Source: Lineus longissimus
Lineage: Eukaryota > Nemertea > Pilidiophora > Heteronemertea > Lineidae
NCBI RefSeq assembly: GCF_910592395.1
Contig: NC_088319.1
Span: 7,194,001-7,258,000, forward strand
Length of the DNA: 64,000 nt
Direction: 5' to 3'
The notes beneath the pieces are model-generated. The model was not told the origin of the DNA. It did not search any database and saw only the letters and a program-made list of their open reading frames with translations. Position 1 is the first letter of the stretch. Each line of letters starts with the position of its first letter. Below, piece after piece: positions 44,301-56,014 of the stretch. A program made the position numbers and the translations under genes.

Positions 44301-47300
44301 GAGATGACCTATGGTCAAACTGAGACCACAATTTCGAGATTCTGCGATGATTAGTTGTCATTAGACTAGCACTATTACACTACTGGCGATGAAAGTCGGT
44401 CGGCGATGGCGCTCGTCGTGTCCAATCACACTCACATTGGTTATGCAGAGTCGAGATGACCTATGGTCAAACCGAGACCACAATTTTGAGATTCTGCGAT
44501 GATTAGTTGTCATTAGACTAGCAATATTACACTACTGGCGATGAAAGTCGGTCGGCGATGGCGCTCGTCGCGTCCAATCACGCTCATTTTGGTTATACAG
44601 AGTCGAGATGACCTATGATCAAACTGAGACCACAAATTCGAGATTCTGCGATGATTACTTGTCATTAAGACTAGCAATATTACACTACTGGCGACGAAAG
44701 TCGGTCGGCGATCGCGCTCGTCGCGTCCAATCACGCTCATTTTGGTTATAGATAGTCGAGATGCTCGATTGGACAAACTGAGACCGCAATTTTGAGATTC
44801 TGCGATGATTAGTTGTCATTAGACTAGCAATATTACACTAGTGGCGACGAAAGTCGGTCGGCGATCGCGCTCGTTGCGTCCAATCACACTCATTTTGGTT
44901 ATACAGAGTCGAGATGACCGATTTGACAAACTGTGACCGCAATTTTGAGATTCTGCGATGATTACTTGTCATTAGCCTAGCAATATTACACTACTGGCGA
45001 TGAAAGTCGGTCGGCGATGGCGTTCGTCACGTCCAATCACGCTCACATTGGTTATGCAGAGTCGAGATGACCTATGGTCAAACTGAGACCACAATTTCGA
45101 GATTCTGCGATGATTAGTTGTCATTAGACTAGCACTATTACACTACTGGCGATGAAAGTCGGTCGGCGATGGCGCTCGTCGTGTCCAATCACACTCACAT
45201 TGGTTATGCAGAGTCGAGATGACCTATGGTCAAACCGAGACCACAATTTTGAGATTCTGCGATGATTAGTTGTCATTAGAATAGCAATATTACACTACTG
45301 GCGATGAAAGTCGGTCGGCGATGGCGCTCGTCGCGTCCAATCACGCTCATTTTGGTTATACAGAGTCGAGATGACCTATGATCAAACTGAGACCCGCAAA
45401 TTCGAGATTCTGCGATGATTACTTGTCATTAAGACTAGCAATATTACACTACTGGCGACGAAAGTCGGTCGGCGATCGCGCTCGTCGCGTCCAATCACGC
45501 TCATTTTGGTTATAGATAGTCGAGATGCTCGATTGGACAAACTGAGACCGCAATTTTGAGATTCTGCGATGATTAGTTGTCATTAGACTAGCAATATTAC
45601 ACTAGTGGCGACGAAAGTCGGTCGGCGATCGCGCTCGTTGCGTCCAATCACACTCATTTTGGTTATACAGAGTCGAGATGACCGATTTGACAAACTGTGA
45701 CCGCAATTTTGAGATTCTGCGATGATTACTTGTCATTAGCCTAGCAATATTACACTACTGGCGATGAAAGTCGGTCGGCGATGGCGTTCGTCACGTCCAA
45801 TCACGCTCACATTGGTTATGCAGAGTCGTGATGACCTATGATCAAACTGAGACCACAATTTCGAGATTCTGCGATGATTACTTGTCATTAGACTAGCAAT
45901 ATTACACTACTGGCGATGAAAGTCGGTCGGCGATGGCGCTCGTCGTGTCCAATCACACTCACATTGGTTATGCAGAGTCGAAATGACCTATGGTCAAACT
46001 GAGACCGCAATTTTTAGATTCTGCGATGATTAGTTGTCATTAGACTAGCAATATTACACTACTGGCGATGAAAGTCGGTCGGCGATGGCGTTCGTCGCGT
46101 CCAATCACGCTCACATTGGTTATGCAGAGTCGAGATGACCTATGGTCAAACTGAGACCACAATTTCGAGATTCTGCGATGATTAGTTGTCATTAGACTAG
46201 CACTATTACACTACTGGCGATGAAAGTCGGTCGGCGATGGCGCTCGTCGTGTCCAATCACACTCACATTGGTTATGCAGAGTCGAGATGACCTATGGTCA
46301 AACCGAGACCACAATTTTGAGATTCTGCGATGATTAGTTGTCATTAGAATAGCAATATTACACTACTGGCGATGAAAGTCGGTCGGCGATGGCGCTCGTC
46401 GCGTCCAATCATGCTCATTTTGGTTATACAGAGTCGAGATGACCTATGATCAAACTGAGACCGCAAATTCGAGATTCTGCGATGATTACTTGTCATTAAG
46501 ACTAGCAATATTACACTACTGGCGACGAAAGTCGGTCGGCGATCGCGCTCGTCGCGTCCAATCACGCTCATTTTGGTTATAGATAGTCGAGATGCTCGAT
46601 TGGACAAACTGAGACCGCAATTTTGAGATTCTGCGATGATTAGTTGTCATTAGACTAGCAATATTACACTAGTGGCGACGAAAGTCGGTCGGCGATCGCG
46701 TTCGTTGCGTCCAATCACACTCATTTTGGTTATACAGAGTCGAGATGACCGATTTGACAAACTGTGACCGCAATTTTGAGATTCTGCGATGATTACTTGT
46801 CATTAGCCTAGCAATATTACACTACTGGCGATGAAAGTCGGTCGGCGATGGCGTTCGTCACGTCCAATCACGCTCACATTGGTTATGCAGAGTCGTGATG
46901 ACCTATGATCAAACTGAGACCACAATTTCGAGATTCTGCGATGATTACTTGTCATTAGACTAGCAATATTACACTACTGTGATGAAAGTCGGTCGGCGAT
47001 GGCGCTCGTCGCGTCCAATCACGCTCACATTGGTTATACAGAGTCGAGATGACCCATTTGACAAACTGTGACCGCAATTTTGAGATTCTGCGATGATTAC
47101 TTGTCATTAGACTAGCAATATTACACTACTGTGATGAAAGTCGGTCGGCGATGGCGCTTGTCGCGTCCAATCACGCTCACATTGGTAATGCAGAGTCGAG
47201 ATGACCTATGATCAAACTGAGACCACAATTTCGAGATTCTGCGATGATTACTTGTCATTAGACTAGCAATATTACACTACTGGCGACGAAAGTCGGTCGG

Positions 47301-47500
47301 CGATCGCGCTCGTTGCGTCCAATCACACTCATTTTGGTCATACAGAGTCGAGATGACCGATTTGACAAACTGAGACCGCAATTTCGAGATTCTGCGATGA
47401 TTACTTGTCATTAGACTAGCAATATTACACTACTGGCGATGAAAGTCGGTCGGCGATGGCGCTCGTCACGTCCAATCACGCTCACATTGGTTATGCAGAG
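41309..47500 (+). repeat. Long-range duplicate block A, partner copy with local expansion
   Basis: This is the partner of 25725-29790. Relative to that copy it has expanded locally. The CTCGATTGGAC monomer followed by the TTAGCCTAGC variant occurs once in the left copy (29028, 29239) but three times here (44764, 45528 and 46595, with the GCCTAGC variant near 44975, 45738 and 46806). The TTGGTCATACAG marker therefore sits 17718 bp from its left-copy partner (29621 to 47339) instead of about 15736. This is a recent local multiplication of a 5- to 7-monomer segment. Confidence 0.75.
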
Positions 47501-50500
47501 TTGAGATGACCTATGGTCAAACTGAGACCACAATTTTGAGATTCTGCGATGATTAGTTGTCATTAGACTAGCAATATTACACTACTGGCGATGAAAGTCG
47601 GTCGGCGATGGCGCTCGTCGTGTCCAATCACACTCACATTGGTTATGCAGAGTCGAGATGACCTATGGTCAAACCGAGACCACAATTTTGAGATTCTGCG
47701 ATGATTAGTTGTCATTAGACTAGCAATATTACACTACTGGCGATGAAAGTCGGTCGGCGATGGCGCTCGTCGTGTCCAATCACACTCACATTGGTTATGC
47801 AGAGTCGAGATGACCTATGGTAAACCGATACCACAATTTTGAGATTCTGCGATGATTAGTTGTCATTAGACTAGCAATATTACACTACTGGCGATGAAAG
47901 TCGGTCGGCGATGGCGCTCGTCGTGTCCAATCACACTCACATTGGTTATGCAGAGTCGAGATGACCTATGGTAAACCGATACCACAATTTTGAGATTCTG
48001 CGATGATTAGTTGTCATTAGACTAGCAATATTACACTACTGGCGATGAAAGTCGGTCGGCGATGGCGCTCGTCGCGTCCAATCACGCTCATTTTGGTTAT
48101 ACAGAGTCAAGATGACCTATGGTCAAACTGAGACCGCAATTTCGAGATTCTGCGATGATTACTTGTCATTAAGACTAGCAATATTACACTACTGGCGACG
48201 AAAGTCGGTCGGCGATCGCGCTCGTCGCGTCCAATCACGCTCATTTTGGTTATAGATAGTCGAGATGCTCGATTGGACAAACTGAGACCGCGATTTTGAG
48301 ATTTTGCAATGATTAGTTGTCATTAGACTAGCAATATTACACTAGTGGCGACGAAATTCGGTCGGCGATCGCGCTCGTTGCGTCCAATCACACTCATTTT
48401 GGTTATACAGAGTCGAGATGACCGATTTGACAAACTGGGACCGCAATTTCGAGATTCTGCGATGATTACTTGTCATTAGACTAGCAATATTACACTACTG
48501 GCGATGAAAGTCCGTCGGCGATGGCGTTCGTCGCGTCCAATCACGCTCACATTGGATATGCAGAGTCGTGATGACCTATGATCAAACTGAGACCACAATT
48601 TCGAGATTCTGCGATGATTAGTTGTCATTAGACTAGCAATATTACACTACTGGCGATGAAAGTCGGTCAGCGATGGCGCTCGTCGCGACCGATCACGCCC
48701 ACTTTGGTTATGCAGAGTCGAGATGACCTATGGTCAAACTGAGACCGCAATTTTGAGATTCTGCGATGATTAGTTGTCATTAGACTAGCAATATTACACT
48801 ACTGGCGATGAAAGTCGGTCAGCGATGGCGTTCGTCGCGTCCAATCACGCTCACATTGGTTATGCAGAGTCGAGATGACCTATGGTCAAACTGAGACCAC
48901 AATTTCGAGATTCTGCGATGATTAGTTGTCATTAGACTTGCACTATTACACTACTGGCGATGAAAGTCGGTCAGCGATGGCGCTCGTCGTGTCCAATCAC
49001 ACTCACATTGGTTATGCAGAGTCGAAATGACCTATGGTCAAACCGAGACCACAATTTTGAGATTCTGCGATGATTACTTGTCATTAGACTAGCAATATTA
49101 CACTACTGGCGTTGAAAGTCGGTCGGCGATGGCGCTCGTCGCGACCGATCACGCTCACTTTGGTTATGCAGAGTCGAAATGACCTATGGTCAAACTGAGA
49201 CCGCAATTTTGAGATTCTGCGATGATTAGTTGTCATTAGACTAGCAATATTACACTACTGGCGATGAAAGTCGGTCGGCGATGGCGTTCGTCGCGTCCAA
49301 TCACGCTCACATTGGTTATGCAGAGTCGAGATGACCTATGATCAAACTGGGACCACAATTTCGAGATTCTGCGATGATTACTTGTCATTAGACTAGCAAT
49401 ATTACACTACTGGCGACGAAAGTCGGTCGGCGTTCGCGCTCGTTGCGTCCAATCAAACTCATTTTGGTTATACAGAGTCGAGATGACCGATTTGACAAAC
49501 TGAGACCGCAATTTCGAGATTCTGCGATGATTACTTGTCATTAGACTAGCAATATTACACTACTGGCGATGAAAGTCGGTCGGCGATGGCGCTCATCACG
49601 TCCAATCACGCTCACATTGGTTATGCAGAGTCGAGATGACCGATTTGACAAACTGAGACCGCAATTTCGAGATTCTGCGATGATTACTTGTCATTAGACT
49701 AGCAATATTACACTACTGGCGATGAAAGTCGGTCGGCGATGGCGCTCGTCACGTCCAATCACGCTCACATTGGTTATGCAGAGTTGAGATGACCTATGGT
49801 CAAACTGAGACCACAATTTCGAGATTCTGCGATGATTAGTTGTCATTAGACTAGCAATATTACACTACTGGCGATGAAAGTCGGTCGGCGATGGCGCTCG
49901 TCGTGTCCAATCACACTCACATTGGTTATGCAGAGTCGAGATGACCTATGGTCAAACCGAGACCACAATTTTGAGATTCTGCGATGATTAGTTGTCATTA
50001 GACTAGCAATATTACACTACTGGTGATGAAAGTCGGTCAGCGATGGCGCTCGTCGTGTCCAATCACACTCACATTGGTTATGCAGAGTCGAGATGACCTA
50101 TGGTCAAACCGAGACCACAATTTTGAGATTCTGCGATGATTAGTTGTCATTAGACTAGCAATATTACACTACTGGCGATGAAAGTCGGTCGGCGATGGCG
50201 CTCGTCGCGTCCAATCACGCTCATTTTGGTTATACAGAGTCAAGATGACCTATGGTCAAAGTGAGACCGCAATTTCGAGATTCTGCGATGATTACTTGTC
50301 ATTAAGACTAGCAATATTACACTACTGGCGACGAAAGTCGGTCGGCGATCGCGCTCGTCGCGTCCAATCACGCTCATTTTGGTTATAGATAGTCGAGATG
50401 CTCGATTGGACAAACGGAGACCGCAATTTTGAGATTTTGCAATGATATGTTGTCATCAGACTAGCAATATTACACTAGTGGCGACGAAAGTCGGTCGGCG

Positions 50501-52130
50501 ATCGCGCTCGTTGCGTCCAATCACACTCATTTTGGTTATACAGAGTCGAGATGACCGATTTGACAAACTGGGACCGCAATTTCGAGATTCTGCAATGATT
50601 ACTTGTCATTAGACTAGCAATATTACACTACTGGCGATGAAAGTCGGTCGGCGATGGCGTTCGTCGCGTCCAATCACGCTCACATTGGTTATGCAGAGTC
50701 GTGATGACCTATGATCAAACTGAGACCACAATTTCGAGATTCTGCGATGATTACTTGTCATTAGACTAGCAATATTACACTACTGGCGATGAAAGTCGGT
50801 CAGCGATGGCGCTCGTCGCGACCGATCACGCCCACTTTGGTTATGCAGAGTCGAAATGACCTATGGTCAAACTGAGACCGCAATTTTGAGATTCTGCGAT
50901 GATTAGTTGTCATTAGACTAGCAATATTACACTACTGGCGATGAAAGTCGGTCGGCGATGGCGTTCGTCGCGTCCAATCACGCTCACATTGGTTATGCAG
51001 AGTCGTGATGACCTATGATCAAACTGAGACCACATTTTCGAGATTCTGCGATGATTACTTGTCATTAGACTAGCAATATTACACTACTGGCGATGAAAGT
51101 CGGTCGGCGATGGCGCTCGTCGCGTCCAATCACGCTCACATTGGTTATGCAGAGTCGAGATGACCTATGATCAAACTGAGACCACAATTTCGAGATTCTG
51201 CGATGATTAGTTGTCATTAGACTAGCAATATTACACTACTGGCGATGAAAGTCGGTCGGCGATGGCGCTCGTCGCGTCCAATCACACTCATTTTGGTTAC
51301 ACAGAGTCGAGATGACCGATTTGACAAACTGAGACCGCAATTTCGAGATTCTGCGATGATTACTTGTCATTAGACTAGCAATATTACACTACTGGCGATG
51401 AAAGTCGGTCGGCGATGGGGCTCGTCGCGTCCAATCACGCTCACATTGGTTATGCAGTGTCGAGATGACCTATGGTCAAACTGAGACCGCAATTTCGAGA
51501 TTCTGCAATGATAACTTGTCATTAGACTAGCAATATTACACTACTGGCGACGAAAGTCGGTCGGCGATCGTGCTCGTCGCGTCCAATCACGCTCACATTG
51601 GTTATGCAGTGTCGAGATGACCTATGGTCAAACTGAGACCGCAATTTCGAGATTCTGCAATGATAACTTGTCATTAGACTAGCAATATTACACTACTGGC
51701 GACGAAAGTCGGTCGGCGATGGCGTTCGTCGCGTCCAATCACGCTCACATTGGTTATGCAGTGTCGAGATGACCTATGGTCAAACTGAGACCGCAATTTC
51801 GAGATTCTGCAATGATAACTTGTCATTAGACTAGCAATATTACACTACTGGCGACGAAAGTCGGTCGGCAATCGCGCTCGTCGCGTCCAATCACACTCAT
51901 TTTGGTAACACAGAGTCGAGATGACCGATTTGACAAACTGAGACCGCAATTTCGAGATTCTGCGATGATTACTTGTCATTAGACTAGCAATATTACACTA
52001 CTGGCGATGAAAGTCGGTCGGCGATGGCGCTCGTCACGTCCAATCACGCTCACATTGGTTATGCAGAGTCGAGATGACCTATGGTCAAACTGAGACCGCA
52101 ATTTCGAGATTCTGCGATGATTAGTTGTCA

Positions 52131-53126
52131 TTCGATAGTGATATTACACTACTGGCGATGAAAGTCAGTCAGCGATGGCGCTCGTCGTGACTGATCATGC
52201 TCATTTTGGTTATACATAGTCGAGATGACCGATTGGACAAACTGAGACCACAATTTCGATATTCTGCGATGATAAGTTGTCTTTCGATAGCGATATTACA
52301 TTACTGGCGATGAAAGTCGGTCGGCGATGCCGCTCGTTGCGTCCAATCACGATCATGTTTGTTATACAGAGTCAAGATGACCGATTGGAAAAATTGAGAC
52401 CACAATTTCGATATTCTACGATGATAAGTTATCATTCGATAGCGATATTACACTACTGGCGATGAAAGTCAGTCAGCGATGGCGCTCGTCGCGACTGATC
52501 ATGCTCATTTTGGTTATACAGAGTCGAGATGACCGATTGGACAAACTGAGACCACAATTTCGATATTCTGCGATGATAAGTTATCATTCGATAGCGATAT
52601 TACACTACTGGCGATGCAAGTCGGTCGGCGATGGCGCTCGTCGCGTCAAATCACGCTCATTTTGGTTATACAGAGTCGAGATGACCGATTGGACAAATTG
52701 AGACCACAATTTCGATATTCTGCGATGATAAGTTGTCATTTGATAGCATTATTACACTACTGGCGATGAAAGTCAGTCGGCGATGGCGCTCATCGCGACC
52801 AATCACGCTCACTTTTGTTATGCAGAGTCGAGATGACCTATGGTCAAACTGAGACCGCAATTTCGAGATTCTGCGATGATTGGTTGTCATTCGATAGCGA
52901 TATTACACTACTGGCGATGAAAGTCACTCAGCGATGGCGCTCGTCGTGACTGATCACGCTCATTTTGGTTATACAGAGTCGAGATGACCGATTGGACAAA
53001 CTGAGACCACAATTTCGATATTCTGCGATGATAAGTTGTCTTTCGATAGCGATATTACACTACTGGCGATGAGACCACAATTTCGATATTCTTCGATGAT
53101 AAGTTGTCATTCAATAGCGATATTAC
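52131..53126 (+). repeat. Diverged satellite monomers at the right array edge
   Basis: From about 52131 the monomers carry fixed differences not seen in the array interior: CATTCGATAGCGATATTAC in place of CATTAGACTAGCAATATTAC, TTTCGATATTCTGCG in place of TTTCGAGATTCTGCG, GATGATAAGTT, and AGTCAGTCAGCGATGG. The final monomer (53059-53126) is only about 68 bp. It has lost roughly 84 bp, with GGCGATGA joined directly to GAGACCACAA. Higher divergence and truncation at the border are the usual pattern where unequal exchange no longer homogenises a satellite. Confidence 0.9.
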
Positions 53127-53160
53127 CAATTTATATAAATATGTAAATTAGATATAAGTT

Positions 53161-53174
53161 GGGGGGGGGGGGGG
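53161..53174 (+). repeat. Poly-G run (14 G)
   Basis: Fourteen consecutive G lie 35 bp past the array edge. Length is likely polymorphic and error-prone in sequencing. Such a run can form G-quadruplexes. Confidence 0.9.
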
Positions 53175-54579
53175 ATTTGATAATTTTTTTAATGGGTTTA
53201 TTGCTCTTGAACAATGGAAAGAAGAACAGTCAATCTTATTACATGTAGATACATGCCAAAGTCACAATGTTTCCTTACCGATTTTACACTAATAGTACCA
53301 GCATGACTGTGCTTCCAGCTATTAAATAGATAGGTAGTCTTGCTCTAACCACACTTCCCAATCAGTCCAATGCGGATTCAAGCATTGTCCGAGACTGGCA
53401 TCACTGCCACGTTTCGATATTCTTTAACTTTCTTGATGGATTATACACCAAAGATATATGGGATTGAGGTAGGAATATGTTGTTTTGTTTTGTCATGAGT
53501 ATTTTATTCAATACCCCTCGGTTTTGCTCAGTGTTGAAGTGTTTCTTTCTACATTTGTAATTCTCTGCCTGGTTATGTCCTTGTCCAGCGGAGGCGCTGG
53601 GGTATATTAAATATCACTTCCTATAAAAAAATTCCACTTTTATCATAAATAAATATTATCCGGATGCAATTTTTAGAAAAGTAAATGCATTAGAGGTATG
53701 AAAGTACTCATTGAAATACAGCATTTTTGAAAAGAATTAATTCTGATGTTGAATTATGAAGTTGTTGATGAATGATTTCTGATTGCTGAGTGAAGTAGGT
53801 CAACCCATGAAAGTTATGGGGGCAAATTTTGCACCATATATAAAGCAGTTACGACCCCATTACTGTTGCTTTCGCTGCCGAATTCCGTTGTGACAACTGA
53901 TCATTGTCGTTTCCGATACGGTGGTGCCTTGTGCCCGCTTGCGGGTGCTTGAGTGCCCAGGATTGATTGATTGATTGTGCCCCCAATTTTTCTGCCCGGG
54001 CTTCTATGGCCATGGTCAATAAATGAATAATTTGGTTCGTTTTACACTTTTTTAAGACATATTCTTTTTTTTCAATCAGACAATACATCCATCCATCCAT
54101 CAGCCAAGACAACAGAATGTCCACAGCCAAAGAGTTGCGAAGACCTAATATGGGAAGAAAGTCAGGCCTCTCAATTGCATGTTCCCCACGCCGGTAAACG
54201 TCGTATTGAAAGAGCAAAACGTCCAAATTAGACCCTTTAAAAATCCGCCCAAAATAGGCCCCTGCGCCCAAAATACGCTCTGCTGAACAGACACTGAACT
54301 GTACATATACAATAAAGTGTTATAAAATGAAAAAATCATGCCAAAAGTCGAAAATAAAGCAGGATTTTTTATCATTCCCAACTTGATCGGCCGACGAACT
54401 TAAGTTGAAAGGGTGGATGTTGTCCTGGGTGCCGACAAATGGTACCCAGGTTCGAGATCGATTGGACAATAAGCACCCTGGGTGCCATTGCACTAGACAA
54501 ACAGCACCCAGCTTCTTTTTGCCTGGCTTACGGATCTTAGGGACGAGGACCTTTCTTTCAATCTCGTTTTATCTCGCGC

Positions 54580-54663
54580 CGTGGTACATATCACATGGGG
54601 CTAGGGAGCGTATGTCAACTTCCTCCAGGAACCAATGAAAATCCGTTATCATAATGAGGTAAA
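54580..54663 (+). repeat. Dispersed repeat fragment, copy 1 (inverted partner at 63121-63205)
   Basis: A sequence of about 84 bp running from GTACATATCACATGGGGC through GGGAGCGTATGTCAAC to CCGTTATCATAATGAGGTAA matches the reverse complement of 63121-63205 with only a few differences. Similarity stops abruptly after GAGGTAA in both places. The family is unknown. In the right copy this end abuts the first gag codons of the gypsy element, so it could be retrotransposon leader or the end of another repeat. Confidence 0.8.
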
Positions 54664-55551
54664 CAATGACACGTGCTAGTCTTGTAGTTTGCCCAATCTT
54701 GACACTAGAGGCGCTGATTTCGTTCCTTACAACGCCTCTAGAACTGGTGAATTGCCACCATCTTGAAAAGCAGTACCGCGGATGTGGAAATGTAAAGAAT
54801 CTTTACAATTGCAAAGAGGCTATCGCATCACCACTACGCCCGAGAACACGATGGCTGCACTACGCTGCATTGATAGTTTGCAATAAATTCACGTAAAAAC
54901 ACACCAGAACATCTCGGGTTTTATTTACAAAGATCATATTTTGTTATTTATTTATAAAACAAGCCATTTTATGAAAGAAGGTGGCACTTACTAGGCCTGG
55001 ATAAGACTTTGGAGTTTGAAGTGGTGGTGACGCAGTGTTGAAAACACCTGAATCTCAGGATGCCGATATCCAAGATGGCGGAATTTTACCAATTCCAGTG
55101 TCTGAAATTGAATTTTAATTTCGGCACTGTGGGAGTTTGGTAGTTTGCCATCTTCAGGCAGCGATGACTGTGACGTCATACATCAGGTGGGCGTGGGCAC
55201 GAAATTCTTCACCTGCGAGTGACTGCATGCTGTGTCTTGTACAACCGTTATTAAACAATATACAATGGAGTTCGGCTTAGGCCAAAAAGGTGAATAATCA
55301 AGTTATCACATCGTGCTAAATGCTACATTTTAGTCTATTCGATGTTGATAACAAGGTCTAGGCTAGTAGGCCTAAATCGGCTGCTAGCGCTATTTAGGCC
55401 CCTCAAGGGCCTAGATGCCAGCAACAGCACTAGGCCTACCATCATCCCGACACGCATCATGTATCATGTCCATCCATATGTGTGTCAAACTGCACTCGGT
55501 GCTCTGTGTGTAGGCACTACTAATCGATGTTGTGTTCGGATTTGGAACAAT

Positions 55552-55564
55552 GGGGGGGGGGGGG
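55552..55564 (+). repeat. Poly-G run (13 G)
   Basis: Thirteen consecutive G, followed shortly by an A-rich stretch (GCAAAAAAAACAAC). Simple low-complexity sequence with no coding role visible. Confidence 0.9.
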
Positions 55565-56014
55565 CTGAGCAAAAAAAACAACATAAAAAGCAAGTTTAGC
55601 TGGTCCTCCAAACAACATAGTGTCCTCCAATTGCCCTGTTCCCTTGATAGTCCAGCCCTGCCGGCTGTATAGTGTATATCAACATTGACTGTTGGGCAAA
55701 ATGGTTGTCACCCCTGCGATGGCAGATATGATTTCATATCAATTTTAATTTATTTTGATATGGTAAACATTAATGTGTGGAAACTTTGCAGTTTTACACA
55801 CATGGTATTAGCGGGTGTTTTTGGACCATAAACTTGCACATGTTTGCCATCAATCGTTTATTAATTGACATTTTATCTACAGAGGCTCATCAGGGACCTA
55901 AACTATGGAAAACATCTTTGTCATTGTTTCACTCTGTTCTCTCCATCTGACCAGATTTGATTGTCCAAATTGATAGGAATTGCACAATTGGGTTATTTCT
56001 TACTGCTTGCATAC

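Larger units (their letters stand above)
38801..53126 (+). repeat. 152/153-bp satellite array, right segment
   Basis: The same satellite resumes immediately after the inserted element at 37849-38800. The first nine bases repeat the nine bases before the insertion, so the array was continuous before it. About 94 monomers in the same orientation follow. Monomers stay close to the left-segment classes until about 52.1 kb, then become diverged. The last recognisable monomer ends at 53126 with GATATTAC, followed by AT-rich non-repetitive sequence. This is the only array edge visible in the window. Confidence 0.97.
53127..55928. other. Unique AT-rich flank without a recognisable gene
   Basis: No tandem satellite remains and I see no convincing gene. 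The longest frame (53849-54271, minus, 140 codons) has no domain I recognise, and its C-terminal half covers a short ATTG repeat (about 53963-53980). Visible small structures are G-runs at 53161-53174 and 55552-55564, a CATC microsatellite near 54086-54101, repeated CTGGGTGCC words at about 54424-54480, and a 9-bp perfect inverted pair (54705-54713 and 54733-54741). There is also a copy of a dispersed sequence at 54580-54663, a TGACGTCA palindrome at 55171-55178, and clustered AGGCCTA words near 55370-55440. It may hold remnants of old transposons, but none can be delimited. Confidence 0.6.

Noticed and set aside
2875-46607. Many near-identical 87-codon minus-strand frames beginning MSNRASRLSITKMSVIGRDE
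   Set aside because: They appear wherever neighbouring monomers happen to keep frame over about 1.7 repeats and end at satellite stop words. They repeat with the satellite, vary at the same CpG sites, and have no domain. They are repeat by-products, not genes.
1-53126. CRISPR-like array
   Set aside because: Repeats are 152/153 bp, directly adjacent, and have no unique spacers. Surrounding genes are eukaryotic transposons.
1-53126. CENP-B box in the monomer
   Set aside because: TTTCGAGATTCTGCGAT partly resembles the pattern, but the A and the CGGG core positions do not match on either strand.
53849-54271. 140-codon minus-strand frame in the flank
   Set aside because: No recognisable domain, low-complexity ATTG repeat inside, and no neighbouring gene structure. 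Probably a chance frame or old repeat.
54405-54500. tRNA-like or SINE promoter (GGTTCGAGATCG resembles a B box)
   Set aside because: No A box at the right distance and no cloverleaf pairing around it.
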